Shown: positions 43,520 to 52,529, counted from the stretch's first letter. The stretch is DNA of 64,000 nt from Saccharibacillus deserti (GCF_013618475.1 NZ_JABJVN010000001.1:1020355-1084354); one strand, 5' to 3'. The notes: generated by a model from the letters alone, not told the origin. Made by a program: numbers and translations.

Positions 43520-44491
43520 ATGAAAGCAAAAGGGCAGGAGCTCGCCGAACGGATTGCAGAGCGCTTTTGTCAAGAAAAGACCGTTGATTGTTCGCCTATT
43601 GTAGGCCGCGGCTTCGTCAATCAAGTCTACAGCGTCGAAACACGCAGCCGAAAATTGATCGTGCGTCTGAATACGGCCGACCGCTACGCGGAATACGTCA
43701 AAGAAGAATGGTGTATCCGGCAGGCGGCTGCAGCGGGAATCCCTGGCCCCACCGTGCTTGCGATCGGCGTCGAAGACGGGTATGCCTACATGCTTCAATC
43801 TTGGGTGAAAGGGGTCAACGGACTGGATACGGACTATCCGGAAAATGTGATTTGGCGGCGGCTGGGCGAATATGCCCGTCTGATTCATGCCATTCCGGTG
43901 CAAGGGTACGGAGGCGATCTGGAAAACGCGAACCAAGGGCTTTTTGACAATCCGCCTCATCCGGGTTCCGACGGCAGTTGGCAGGATCATATCCGCTACA
44001 ATATCGACAGCTTGAACGACTCCGATCCTCTGCTTGCAAGAGGCGTTATTACGGAGAACGAGTCGCGTCAGATCAAAACGATTTTCGAACAGCTGGCTGT
44101 GCAGTCTTTTCAATTCGGCTTGATCCACGGAGACTTGTCTGTCAAAAATGTACTCGTCGAGCAGGGAGAAGGGGCCGCAGCGGGGGAAGTGACCATTGCG
44201 CTGCTGGATTGGGGCGCCGCGGAAGTACATCCCGTCCCGCACGGAGAGGTGATCCAGCTGATGCAGACGCAGTTCCAAGGTGGAATGCCTAATCACGAAC
44301 AGCTTGAAGCTTTTTACGAGGGATACGGCCTTCCTGACGAACAGCGGGCTGATACGAAAAAGCTGATGCTTCTGCGTGCGGTCGATACGCTGCGCTGGGC
44401 AGTAGACCGTGCACCGGAACAGTTCGAAACGTTTGCCGGGTGGGTCCGTCACAGCGTCCGAATGAATCTGGATCCTGATACAAAAAATTAA
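43520..44491 (+). CDS. aminoglycoside-phosphotransferase-family kinase
   Basis: 323-residue kinase of the APH/choline-kinase fold. N-lobe with GRGFVNQVYSVET and the lysine in KLIVRLN; Brenner motif IHGDLSVKN near residue 205; metal-binding Asp in LLDWGAAE near residue 235. Such proteins phosphorylate small hydroxylated compounds, sugars or antibiotics; the target is not evident and resistance should not be assumed. AAGGAGG is well spaced before the ATG. It stands alone between a dif-like site and a decayed dehydrogenase, inside the accessory-looking region. Confidence 0.85.
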   Translation: MKAKGQELAERIAERFCQEKTVDCSPIVGRGFVNQVYSVETRSRKLIVRLNTADRYAEYVKEEWCIRQAAAAGIPGPTVLAIGVEDGYAYMLQSWVKGVNGLDTDYPENVIWRRLGEYARLIHAIPVQGYGGDLENANQGLFDNPPHPGSDGSWQDHIRYNIDSLNDSDPLLARGVITENESRQIKTIFEQLAVQSFQFGLIHGDLSVKNVLVEQGEGAAAGEVTIALLDWGAAEVHPVPHGEVIQLMQTQFQGGMPNHEQLEAFYEGYGLPDEQRADTKKLMLLRAVDTLRWAVDRAPEQFETFAGWVRHSVRMNLDPDTKN

Positions 44492-44537
44492 AAGTATTGA
44501 TTTGATTATTTTGAATTGATTTTATTTAATAACAGGA

Positions 44538-45184
44538 TACCGAGTCCGTTCCGGAATCGGTCGATATCAAGATCGATTTCTATCAAAAACCGGCCCAGGC
44601 CGCTCCTGCCCGTACGATCTTTGCGACCAACTCCTCTACGCTGCTGCCGAGCCAGTTTGCCCATGCCACAGGCCACAGGCCGTCCGGAGAAGTTCCTGAC
44701 GCTGCATTTTGCCAATGAGATCTGGAAAAACAATACGGCCGAGATCATGAAGCACTCCACCACGGCCGAGCGGGTGTTCCATGAGGTGATTGCGTTCGCG
44801 AAAGAGATTGGCATGGTCGCTCTTCCTCCGCAAAAAGAACAGGCCGGTTACATCGTGAACTCGCCGCTGGTTCCGCTGCTCAGTTCGGCGCAAAAACTTC
44901 CGGTCACCGGAATTGCCGATATCGAAACGATCGACAAGACCTGGATGCTCGCGACCGGCGCTCCGGTCGGCCCGTTCGGGATGCTCGATATCGTCGGCAT
45001 CAATACCGCTTATCCTATCGCGCGCACAAGAGCCGAACATACCGGGGACAAAGCCTATCAGGCGGTAGCGGATCTGCTTAAGAACAATTATATGGATCAG
45101 GGCAAATTGGGCGAAGCAACCGGAGAAGGGTTCTACAAATATCCGAATCCGAGCTATCTGGCGCCGGGTTTCCTGAAGCCTTAA
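44538..45184 (+). pseudogene. 3-hydroxyacyl-CoA dehydrogenase, truncated and frameshifted
   Basis: The residual sequence reads TESVPESVDIKIDFYQKP, then ARTIFATNSSTLLPSQFAHA, then GRPEKFLTLHFANEIWKNN and onward to a C-terminal helical domain ending KYPNPSYLAPGFLKP. The NAD-binding first strand and glycine loop (about 80 residues) are missing: the gene is cut at an AT-rich junction near 44535. A tandem 7-bp duplication CCACAGG (44666-44672, 44673-44679) breaks the frame; removing one copy restores FAHATGRPEKF. Confidence 0.85.
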
Positions 45185-45197
45185 TCGATGGATTTCA

Positions 45198-45229
45198 AAA
45201 GGCGGAGAGCTAAAGCTCTTCGCTTTTTT
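45198..45229 (+). terminator. terminator after dehydrogenase pseudogene
   Basis: GCGGAGAGCT / AGCTCTTCGC stem with one mismatch, followed by T6. Confidence 0.75.
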
Positions 45230-45318
45230 GTGTGTAGCGTAAAGTGAAATGCGAACTTTTCTTGAAACGAAGCGTTCATTCCAATAAGTTGTTCAATTAA
45301 GAAGAGGAGCGTGTATAA

Positions 45319-45609
45319 ATGGATTCTACGGATGCGTTTTACTCGATTTTTCATCTGACACTGCCCGGACTCAAAGTGATCGCCGTCCTTCTGATTGCTA
45401 TCATGCTGTCAGGATTGACCGCCACCTTTACGAAGTTTCGCCACAATCTGACCGGACCCAAAATCTTAAGCTTAGGGATTACCTTTATTGCATTAGCTTT
45501 CCTTTTTGCGACAACTTTTAATTTCAATCACGCGATGCCTAGTCTGCAATTCATCGTCCTTTTAGCCGGTATTACTTTATGCTTTATAGGGGTATGCTGG
45601 AAAAAGTAA
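45319..45609 (+). CDS. small membrane protein, unknown
   Basis: 96 residues with three predicted membrane helices (VIAVLLIAIMLSGLTATF, ILSLGITFIALAFLFATTF, FIVLLAGITLCFIGVCW) and short basic loops. AAGAGGAG lies before the ATG. No family recognised. Codon use is more AT-rich than the surrounding core genes, fitting an acquired gene. The 180 bases after it carry no gene I can support. Confidence 0.6.
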   Translation: MDSTDAFYSIFHLTLPGLKVIAVLLIAIMLSGLTATFTKFRHNLTGPKILSLGITFIALAFLFATTFNFNHAMPSLQFIVLLAGITLCFIGVCWKK

Positions 45610-45793
45610 CAGTTGATCAATCACACCCAGCCGCTGGTTCCAAGTCTTCGCAATCGATAAAATCTTGGGCTCCATCAGCAAAGTATGGCCATTTTTTACC
45701 AGAATCCGCGTTCGCGTTCATTCCGCTGTGATCCTGCCCCTTTAAAGTGAGGAGGTACTCAACCCCAACCTTCGAAGGAGTGGATCAACCGCA

Positions 45794-46660
45794 ATGAATA
45801 CGAAAAGTCCAAGTACGTTCACCCAAAAGCTCACCGTTACCGCTTTGAGCGCCGCCGTTCTCTTCACCAGCTGGGGGGCCGCGCCTCAGGTGCATGCCGC
45901 TTCGAACGCAGTTCCGACTTACGAAGTGAAATTCCTGCTCGATTCGAATGACGTGCTGAACGCAAACGGATCGCTGCAAGCTTCGGTCAATGACGCTTTT
46001 GAGATTACGACTGCGCCGAAGCGCCAATTGGTGGAATATTTCGATACGGATGCCCAAGAGTTGAATAACGAAGGCTGGAACGTGCGTTTTCGTAAAAAAG
46101 AAGACAAAACCGATTACGAGCTGACGTACAAAAAGCGCTTCGCGGTACAAAACGGACAAATCGATGCCGCGCTGAGTGCCGCCAACGCCGCCGGTTTCGA
46201 TTCTTCCGATACAAACTACGAAGCCGAAGTCGATTGGGGTTACGGCAAACAGACCCTGAGCTTCTCCAATACGAAGAAGGTCAAAGCATCCGCCGGCCTG
46301 ATGCTGCCTTCCGCCAGCAAAGCGCTGGAACTGCTCGTCAAAGAGATTCCCGGCAAGCTGGAGAAGACACGTTCGAACGGTTGGGGAAAAACGATCTTGA
46401 AAAAATCGCGCGTACACGGCCCGATCGAGGTCAGCAAGTATGCCGGCGAATTTAACGGGGTAGAAGTGGATATCGAAGTACTGCCTATTCTGAATGCATC
46501 CGGTACAGGCAGCGAACCGCTCGTCGAGATCTCGTTCAAAACGGACGATTACTCGGCTGCCTCCGCCAATCGCGCAGAATTGATGGACGAGCTGAACGCG
46601 GAAGGGTGGTTGGTTCCTGCCGATTCGCTCAAGACGAATCTGATTCTGGATCGGTACTAA
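45794..46660 (+). CDS. secreted CYTH-like (triphosphate-tunnel-type) protein
   Basis: 288 residues. Signal peptide 1-36 ending VHAAS. The mature part resembles CYTH/VTC-type tunnel proteins: an opening charged strand YEVKFLLDS, the substrate-like block YFDTDAQELNNEGWNVRFRK, ELTYKKRF, and later charged strands EVDIEVLP and LVEISFKTDD. CYTH enzymes hydrolyse or make triphosphates inside cells, so an exported member is odd. Active-site glutamates and lysines are only partly kept, and it could be a binding protein. AAGGAG precedes the ATG. A terminator follows. Confidence 0.65.
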   Translation: MNTKSPSTFTQKLTVTALSAAVLFTSWGAAPQVHAASNAVPTYEVKFLLDSNDVLNANGSLQASVNDAFEITTAPKRQLVEYFDTDAQELNNEGWNVRFRKKEDKTDYELTYKKRFAVQNGQIDAALSAANAAGFDSSDTNYEAEVDWGYGKQTLSFSNTKKVKASAGLMLPSASKALELLVKEIPGKLEKTRSNGWGKTILKKSRVHGPIEVSKYAGEFNGVEVDIEVLPILNASGTGSEPLVEISFKTDDYSAASANRAELMDELNAEGWLVPADSLKTNLILDRY

Positions 46661-46696
46661 GGCGGAAGTCGGTAGACGTGGAACATTAAAAAGGGT

Positions 46697-46730
46697 AAAG
46701 GCAAAGAGCTGAAGCTCTTTGCCTTTTTTT
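46697..46730 (+). terminator. terminator after CYTH-like gene
   Basis: AAAGGCAAAGAGCT / AGCTCTTTGCCTTT stem with loop GA and a T7 run. Confidence 0.92.
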
Positions 46731-46757
46731 GTGGAAGAATGAATTCTTTCTATTGAT

Positions 46758-46785
46758 AATTTACATAATAAAAGTTACGTAAACT
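46758..46785. other. dif-like site 2
   Basis: AATTTACATAA - TAAAAG - TTACGTAAACT, exact 11-6-11 layout. Both arms match XerD-type arms at 10 of 11 bases. It is followed by CTAAAT as at site 4. Confidence 0.45.
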
Positions 46786-46931
46786 AAATTTATTGCTTTC
46801 TATCCTTTATCGGCGGAAATCCAAACCTTCGGGCATATTCTCAACTGAACCGGGAAGGACTCTCGTAACCAACGCGAAAACCAACCTCTGCGGCTCCGAT
46901 CTCGGTTCCGAGTATAAGCTTTTTCCGCCAA

Positions 46932-47429
46932 ATGCGTGACGTTCAACGGATGCATAGAGTCGCGATTGATCCGGTTTACCGTTTCCGCTATACGGTTAGC
47001 GAAACTTCCGGCGGCGGCGTACCTTGCAATATACGCACCCTGATCGCCTTGCAGCACGCAGAGACGCTGCCGATTTTTCGGCAGCAGGGGTATGGACATA
47101 TCCTCAATATCGCTTCGACGGCCGGTCACAAAACCGTACCCAACCAAGCCGTTTATTCCGGCACCGAGTTTGCGGTAGGGGCCATTTCCGATGGCCTGCG
47201 TCAGGAAGCGGGTCCCGACGTTCGGGTGACGGTCATTTCTCCGGGTATTACCGATACGGACTTTGCCGCAGGAATTATAGATCCGAAGATCAAGCGGTGT
47301 CTTGAAGAAATACGCGATCAAATGGCAATGCCACCGGAGGCGGTCGCCCGAGCGATAGTCTTTGCTATTGAACAGCCTGCCGAAGTCAATGTAGGAGAAA
47401 TCGTCATCAGCCCTTCTGCTCAAGCCTGA
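46932..47429 (+). pseudogene. short-chain dehydrogenase fragment
   Basis: The C-terminal half of an SDR is readable: IFRQQGYGHILNIASTAGH, VYSGTEFAVGAISDGLRQE, VTVISPGITDTDF. The catalytic Lys of YxxxK is Glu here (YSGTE), and the N-terminal Rossmann glycine motif is gone; the 46.8-47.0 kb stretch before it does not translate sensibly. No ribosome site. It lies between dif-like sites 2 and 3. Confidence 0.75.
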
Positions 47430-47499
47430 AACAGCATGCCAATATCCCGTTAAAGCGAAATAGAGAAATGCCGGGAAAAGGGCGAAAAACGCCATAAAA

Positions 47500-47536
47500 A
47501 AACAGCGTATAATATAAATTATACGCTGTTTCGTTT
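47500..47536. terminator. terminator, SDR fragment / PQQ-like gene
   Basis: AAACAGCGTATAAT / ATTATACGCTGTTT, 14-bp perfect stem with a 4-base loop, A tail on the left, T-rich on the right. Confidence 0.8.
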
Positions 47537-47647
47537 TAGAACGATTTTATACTGCTTAAACGGCTCTTTATCCAACTTGTTTTAACCCAATTTAAAGTCA
47601 TTTTCCATATTATTCAACCTTGTTCGATGTCTTCGTTCTAGAGATAT

Positions 47648-47675
47648 GATTTACATAATATATATTATTAATCAG
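47648..47675. other. dif-like site 3
   Basis: GATTTACATAA - TATATA - TTATTAATCAG. The left arm is 9 of 11 to the XerD-type arm, and the spacer TATATA is the one of B. subtilis dif. The right arm is weak. It overlaps the last codon of the minus-strand propeller gene. Confidence 0.35.
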
Positions 47676-48870
47676 ATCCTCCGAGCGGAATTTTCACGAC
47701 CGAAAGAGTGGTATCCGCTTGAACGATAACCTTGCTATTTAGAAGAATGATTTGGGAAGTTCTTGCCGCTTTTTTGACAGCTGCCGTTATTCGTAAATTT
47801 GCTGTATCGATGTCGAACACCTTTAGAGTTCCACCTGTGAGAAGAGCGGCTATTCGTCCGCTGCCTGCTTGGAAACCAATAATCGGTTTATCCAGTTCTG
47901 CAATAATTTCCGGTTGGGTCTCGGAAGGGGCGCCGACGGAAATACGTTGAATCAAATTGCTGTCGTCTCCTTTTTGTACGATATAGAAATATTCCCCTTC
48001 CATGACAATAGAATTAGCAGACATGCCGCGCATATAATCAACGGGAATGTAATTGAAGCTTTTTGCGATTTTGCCCGTTTTGAGGTCTACTTTGTCGATC
48101 ACGGCTGCGTACCCGCGATCGGGGCTCATTGGAATATTCCGAGTGTACATATATCCTCCGCTGATCCCGAGAATGGCATTATGATCGCCTTTTACTTCCC
48201 ACAGCGTTTTGCCGGTTATTGCATCATAAGCTTTGAGTGTTTCTCTCATGTACGCCCCGGAACTTACGCTTACAGCAAAAATCATATTCCCGCGAATACC
48301 GACCGGCTTGCCGACGACTTTGGACAGAGTGCGAATCGTTCGACCGGTTGCGGCATCGATCTGCGTCAATCCTTTGTTATCTGAAATGTAGAGGGTGTTT
48401 CCGGACAGTCTGAAATCGTTTGGAGGATATTCTTCGGAAGATTTGGAAGGCTTGGCGGGCGCGTTTATCGTCCAGAGCACCTTTCCGTTTTTGGCGTTCA
48501 GTTTAACGATCTTGCCTTTGGTCGTTGCGATATAGACGGAATTGTTCAAAGTGACTGCAGGCGCGTAAGATTTGGCTGCGTAGCTCCATTTGGTTTTGCC
48601 GGTCGAGATGTCGGATGCAATCAGTTTGGAGCCCGATTGATAGTAGATTGCGCTGCCGCCTACGACAGCTTGGGGAGAATCGACAGACCTGCTCCATTGC
48701 GGCGAAGACGGGGTATTGGATGTCAGAGTGAATAAGCCTCTATCGGCAGAAGCCGCTTCGGTGCTTGGTGTTCCTGCGTAAAAGCCGAAAGTTCCCGCAA
48801 GCAGAAGTGCGGCTGCGGAAGCGGCGAACCTGCGGTTGTTTTTAATTACATGCTTCGATGGAATCTTCAA
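47668..48870 (-). CDS. secreted PQQ-like beta-propeller protein 1
   Basis: 400 residues with a signal peptide (AALLLAGTFGFYAGTPSTEAASA). Repeats of the PQQ/quinoprotein-propeller type follow (LIASDISTGKTKWSY, IVKLNAKNGKVLWTI, LTQIDAATGRTIRTL, LKAYDAITGKTLWEV). No PQQ or calcium ligands of real quinoprotein dehydrogenases are visible, so it is probably a structural or BamB-like extracellular propeller. Paralogous to the genes at 52.7 and 54.3 kb. GGGAGG lies seven bases before the ATG. Confidence 0.8.
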   Translation of the reverse strand: MKIPSKHVIKNNRRFAASAAALLLAGTFGFYAGTPSTEAASADRGLFTLTSNTPSSPQWSRSVDSPQAVVGGSAIYYQSGSKLIASDISTGKTKWSYAAKSYAPAVTLNNSVYIATTKGKIVKLNAKNGKVLWTINAPAKPSKSSEEYPPNDFRLSGNTLYISDNKGLTQIDAATGRTIRTLSKVVGKPVGIRGNMIFAVSVSSGAYMRETLKAYDAITGKTLWEVKGDHNAILGISGGYMYTRNIPMSPDRGYAAVIDKVDLKTGKIAKSFNYIPVDYMRGMSANSIVMEGEYFYIVQKGDDSNLIQRISVGAPSETQPEIIAELDKPIIGFQAGSGRIAALLTGGTLKVFDIDTANLRITAAVKKAARTSQIILLNSKVIVQADTTLSVVKIPLGGSD

Positions 48871-49008
48871 TGAATAAACCTCCCGAAAAATTATTTAATT
48901 GCTCTCCTTGTATAGACTCTTATCTCCCGCAAACCGTTTCGTTTTATGGAATCGAATTTTTAATCTTGTGTTTTCCTGCAGTCGCAGGTCTCGGCGCATG
49001 CGGAGCTT

Positions 49009-49336
49009 GGCTGGATGATCCGTCCAAGAAGATGAGCAAAAGCAACCCGAACCAGGCAAGCTATATCTTGATGCTGGATGAGACGGCTGCGATCCGCAAG
49101 AAATTTTCGCGTGCCGTCACCGACTCCGATGGTCAGGTGCGTTATGATTGGAAGAAGCCCGCTGTCAGCAATCTGGTCGAATTGTATGCGGTGTTTGGCA
49201 ATCTTTCGATTCCGGGCGTAGAGCGACGATTCGACGGACAAGGTTGTAAATTCGGCCGAACTGGACAAGATTCCGAAACGCGGAGCACACCCTGCTGGCG
49301 GCCCAAAAGGCGATGGGATTCGTAACCTTCGATTGA
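49009..49336 (+). pseudogene. trpS: tryptophanyl-tRNA synthetase remnant (trpS)
   Basis: The frame contains LDDPSKKMSKSNPNQASYIL (KMSKS catalytic loop), then DETAAIRKKFSRAVTDSDGQ and KPAVSNLVELYAVFGNLS, unmistakable TrpRS sequence. The N-terminal catalytic half (HIGH motif) is missing. After about 49240 the frame is lost, and another frame gives the C-terminal tail HTLLAAQKAMGFVTFD. It is thus an internal-deletion and frameshift remnant. It lies between dif-like sites 3 and 4. Confidence 0.85.
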
Positions 49337-49402
49337 TTCCCGGAATACGATCCTGCACTTCTATTCAAGATGCCGCTTTCGGCAAATTCGGTAGCATTTT
49401 TT

Positions 49403-49430
49403 TATTTACATAATATTATTATGGTAAACT
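49403..49430. other. dif-like site 4
   Basis: TATTTACATAA - TATTAT - TATGGTAAACT, 11-6-11. The left arm is 9 of 11 and the right arm 8 of 11 to XerD-type arms. It is followed by AAATAATT, like the CTAAAT flank of site 2. Confidence 0.45.
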
Positions 49431-49462
49431 AAATAATTCTCGAAATATTTTCATAAAAAAGC

Positions 49463-49488
49463 GAACTCGATTCCTTGTCGAAGCGTAT
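49463..49488 (+). promoter_or_regulatory. ECF-type promoter of the sigma operon
   Basis: GAAC (49463-49466), a 17-base gap and CGTATA (49484-49489), matching the AAC / CGTA pattern of extracytoplasmic-function promoters and suggesting autoregulation. Confidence 0.55.
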
Positions 49489-49515
49489 ATCGGTCAGACA
49501 AAAGGAGGGGACACT

Positions 49516-50073
49516 ATGAACGAGGCGTTAAGCCGGGAGGAGGCCAAGCGTTTGTTCGAGCGGCATTCGAAATCGATCTTCGGCATTTTGCTTGCCTTGA
49601 CCAAATCGAAAGTGCTCGCAGACGATCTGACCCAGGAGACGTTCATCCGCGCCTTCTGCAAGTATGATCAGTATCGCGGCGAAGAAGGAAGCGACAGTGC
49701 GTTTCGCCCCTGGCTCGCCCGTATTGCCGTCAATCTGGCACGCAGCCATTACCGCAAACTGAAATGGCAGACGCTGTTCGGCCAGGTGCCGGATCAAGCG
49801 ACAGAACGGACGGCCGAAGCGATCGCGCTTCTGAACGAACGGCAGCTCGAACTGTGGCAGGCGGTCTGCCGTCTGCCGCATAAGAGCAGAGAAGTGATTC
49901 TGCTGCATTATTATGCGGACATTCCGCTTAAGGAAGCCGCAGAGACGCTGGACATCCCGCTCGGTACCTGCAAGTCGAGACTGGCTGCAGGGCTCGCGAA
50001 ACTGAGAGTAAGCCCGGATCTGCTGGATTACGGCGTACCCGGCTATGTCAAGAGCAAGGAGGAACTGCGATGA
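49516..50073 (+). CDS. ECF-type RNA polymerase sigma factor
   Basis: 185 residues: sigma region 2 (LLALTKSKVLADDLTQETFI, the DDLTQETF core) and region 4 HTH (IPLKEAAETLDIPLGTCKSRL). Directs RNA polymerase to an alternative promoter set. AAGGAGGGG precedes the ATG. Its stop overlaps the start of the membrane protein at 50070, the usual sigma/anti-sigma pairing. An ECF-like promoter sits upstream. Possible targets include the secreted propeller genes nearby, but their promoters were not matched. Confidence 0.92.
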   Translation: MNEALSREEAKRLFERHSKSIFGILLALTKSKVLADDLTQETFIRAFCKYDQYRGEEGSDSAFRPWLARIAVNLARSHYRKLKWQTLFGQVPDQATERTAEAIALLNERQLELWQAVCRLPHKSREVILLHYYADIPLKEAAETLDIPLGTCKSRLAAGLAKLRVSPDLLDYGVPGYVKSKEELR

Positions 50074-51518
50074 CCCGCGACAACAGACTCGTTCAAAACG
50101 ATATCCCGGAACAGGACATGACGCAGCGTTTGAAGCACGAAGGGCCGGGATCGATTGCGAACTTAAGATCCGACATCTCGTTCGAGTCCGTATGGGAAGG
50201 AGAACTTAAACAAATGAGACAAGTGAAGGCTTCCGGGATGGGCAGCCGATTCAGAAAGGGGTTTGCCATTGCCGCGGTTCTGCTGCTTGCGGCAGCGGCG
50301 ATCTTCGGCATTCAGCTGCTCAACTCCTCCAAGCCGGTGCCTGCCGTTTCGGACGTATCGGGTATAGAATTTCGGGAATTACGCGATATTTATGCGCCGA
50401 ATGCAAATAGAAATGTGGAAGATGAACAGATCGAACAACTGTCGACGCCATTGAATATCGTATTGAAAGATCAGGACGTTACACTGACACTTGTCAAAGG
50501 ATATTATGATGGCGGCCGGGCCATGATCGATTATGTGGTCGACGATCAAAGTGGCGGTGCGGACTTGAACGCGGACAATGCTTCGTTCAACTATACATTA
50601 AAGCCTTCTGCGGTCGGCGAAGAATGGAATCAGAATCCTACCCGTTCCAAGACCTTTTTGGGCAGCCACCGATTCGCGGGTACCCTTACCTATATACTCA
50701 ATTCGTATAACGGACCAACAGACCTCACCTTAAACCTGAAAGTCAGCCGACTTGCCACAAAAAACGGGAATTGGGAAGCAAAGATTCCTCTATCTTCGGC
50801 CAAAACGGATAAGCTGACTTCGACCTTTTATCCGGGAACCTCTTTCACTTATAAAGGGAATGAATTTACTTTGACCGAATTTTCCGCCGGCCCGACTTTC
50901 AACCTCATCCGAATGACTCAAAAAGCTCCGGGCGAAATTTCTGCACAGGGTATTATGTACTACGATGATATCGATACCTATTTTCATGAGCAGTGGATGA
51001 CGGGAGACGGCTCCGAAGAAGGAAGTATGAAATGGGTTCAGGCGCTTGATCCTTTTACAACCATTAATTCCAAACCTTCTTCGCTTGGACTCCGTATCTT
51101 CGAATCCCAAATAATGGACGATACGAATACAGGCACGGATACACAGCCTTTTGAAGGCAAAATACCGATAACACTGACTGGTTTCGACGGAGAAACGATG
51201 ACGCTGACCGATGTCGATTTCCAGAAAGACCGGACGATCGTACAATTGAAATATAGCGATCCGAACGTACAGACGTGGTTTCCGTATTTCAATTCTTCGA
51301 AAATAAAGGGCGGCTACCCGGCGTATTACAATCCGCAGCGGATCTCCAAAGACGAACTTTTATACGAAGCGATCTTCCCGCCGATGGACCCGGACGAGTT
51401 GACCGAGTTTGCGGCCACAACTTCGAAAAAGACGAAGTTTAAATCTTTCGAAATTCCGCTCGATTGGGACAAAGCCGTACCTGGGCGCCCAAATGCCAAT
51501 CCTGCCGCACCGGAATGA
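50070..51518 (+). CDS. anti-sigma factor-like membrane protein (DUF4179-like)
   Basis: 482 residues. The cytosolic N-terminus of about 70 residues carries a putative sigma-binding segment (ANLRSDISFESVWEGELKQM), then one membrane helix (FAIAAVLLLAAAAIFGI), then a large extracellular beta-rich domain of DUF4179 type. It probably holds the ECF factor inactive and releases it on an outside signal. The ATG overlaps the sigma stop (ATGA), so translation is coupled. A terminator follows. Confidence 0.8.
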   Translation: MTRDNRLVQNDIPEQDMTQRLKHEGPGSIANLRSDISFESVWEGELKQMRQVKASGMGSRFRKGFAIAAVLLLAAAAIFGIQLLNSSKPVPAVSDVSGIEFRELRDIYAPNANRNVEDEQIEQLSTPLNIVLKDQDVTLTLVKGYYDGGRAMIDYVVDDQSGGADLNADNASFNYTLKPSAVGEEWNQNPTRSKTFLGSHRFAGTLTYILNSYNGPTDLTLNLKVSRLATKNGNWEAKIPLSSAKTDKLTSTFYPGTSFTYKGNEFTLTEFSAGPTFNLIRMTQKAPGEISAQGIMYYDDIDTYFHEQWMTGDGSEEGSMKWVQALDPFTTINSKPSSLGLRIFESQIMDDTNTGTDTQPFEGKIPITLTGFDGETMTLTDVDFQKDRTIVQLKYSDPNVQTWFPYFNSSKIKGGYPAYYNPQRISKDELLYEAIFPPMDPDELTEFAATTSKKTKFKSFEIPLDWDKAVPGRPNANPAAPE

Positions 51519-51526
51519 AAAGCAAA

Positions 51527-51559
51527 TAAAAGAGCCGCTCTATCAGAGCGGCTCTTTTT
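51527..51559. terminator. terminator, anti-sigma / esterase
   Basis: AAAGAGCCGCTCT / AGAGCGGCTCTTT stem with loop ATC, A and T tails on both sides. Confidence 0.9.
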
Positions 51560-51581
51560 ACTGCGTACATCCGGGGAAGGA

Positions 51582-52529
51582 TCAGCCCTTCAGCCAGGCA
51601 TTCGCCAGCAGCATAGCGCCTTTCTTGGCATTCGTCTCGGCCAGCGTATTCAGCATCACAAAGTCGTGAATGATACCCTGGAAGCGGGCGGCCGTAACCG
51701 GAACGCCGGCTTCGCGCAGCTTGTTGGCGTAGGCTTCGCCTTCGTCGCGCAGCACGTCGGCTTCGCCGGTGATCACGAGCGCTTCAGGCAGTCCCTGCAG
51801 CTGCTCGGTCGTCGCGCGGAGCGGAGAGGCCGTAATCTGATTGCGCTCCTGCGGATTGGTCGTATACTGATCCCAGAACCATTTCATGCCTTCCTTCATG
51901 AGGAAGTACCCTTCCGCGAACTGATTGTACGATTCCGTCTCGAACGAAGCATCCGTGACGGGATAGAACAGCAGCTGCTTCGCGATCTTCGGACCGCTGC
52001 GTTCTTTGGCCATCAAAGTGATCGCAGCCGTCATGTTTCCGCCGACGCTGTCGCCGCCTGCATACAGTTTCGAAGTGTCGAACCCTTCGGTCTCTCCCTG
52101 AGCCGAGATCCATTCGAGCACGGCGTAGATCTCTTCAATCGCCACCGGATATTTGTTCTCCGGAGAAAGGCTGTAATTCGGGAACACCACTGCGACTTCC
52201 GCGCCTACGGCGAGCTCTCGAATCAGGCGGTCATGCGTGTGCGCATTGCCGAATACCCAGCCTGCACCATGGGTGTAGAGAAGAACGGGGAGAACGGCCT
52301 TCGTTCCTTGTGGACGCACAATACGGACCGAGACTTCGCCTTTCGGTCCGCCCGGAATCGTCTTGTCTTCGATTTCGACATCCGGTTTGAATACGTCGCC
52401 CGATTGAACCTGGTCGACGGTCTCGCGGCCTTTCTCCGGTCCGAGGTCGGACAGGAACGGCGGCTTGGCGTTGTCGTCGGCAAACTGTTGAGCTGCGGAT
52501 TCGAGAACAGGCTTCTTGGCATTCGTCAT
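51582..52529 (-). CDS. alpha/beta hydrolase, hormone-sensitive-lipase family esterase
   Basis: 315-residue esterase of the HSL group. Oxyanion motif THGAGWVFG (HGGG variant), nucleophile in GGDSVGGN, Asp in ITGEADVLRDEG, His in IIHDFVML. Expected to hydrolyse short-chain esters. No signal peptide. AAGGAG precedes the ATG. It lies convergent to the sigma operon and upstream of no obvious partner. Typical of core or accessory carboxylesterases; physiological substrate unknown. Confidence 0.9.
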   Translation of the reverse strand: MTNAKKPVLESAAQQFADDNAKPPFLSDLGPEKGRETVDQVQSGDVFKPDVEIEDKTIPGGPKGEVSVRIVRPQGTKAVLPVLLYTHGAGWVFGNAHTHDRLIRELAVGAEVAVVFPNYSLSPENKYPVAIEEIYAVLEWISAQGETEGFDTSKLYAGGDSVGGNMTAAITLMAKERSGPKIAKQLLFYPVTDASFETESYNQFAEGYFLMKEGMKWFWDQYTTNPQERNQITASPLRATTEQLQGLPEALVITGEADVLRDEGEAYANKLREAGVPVTAARFQGIIHDFVMLNTLAETNAKKGAMLLANAWLKG

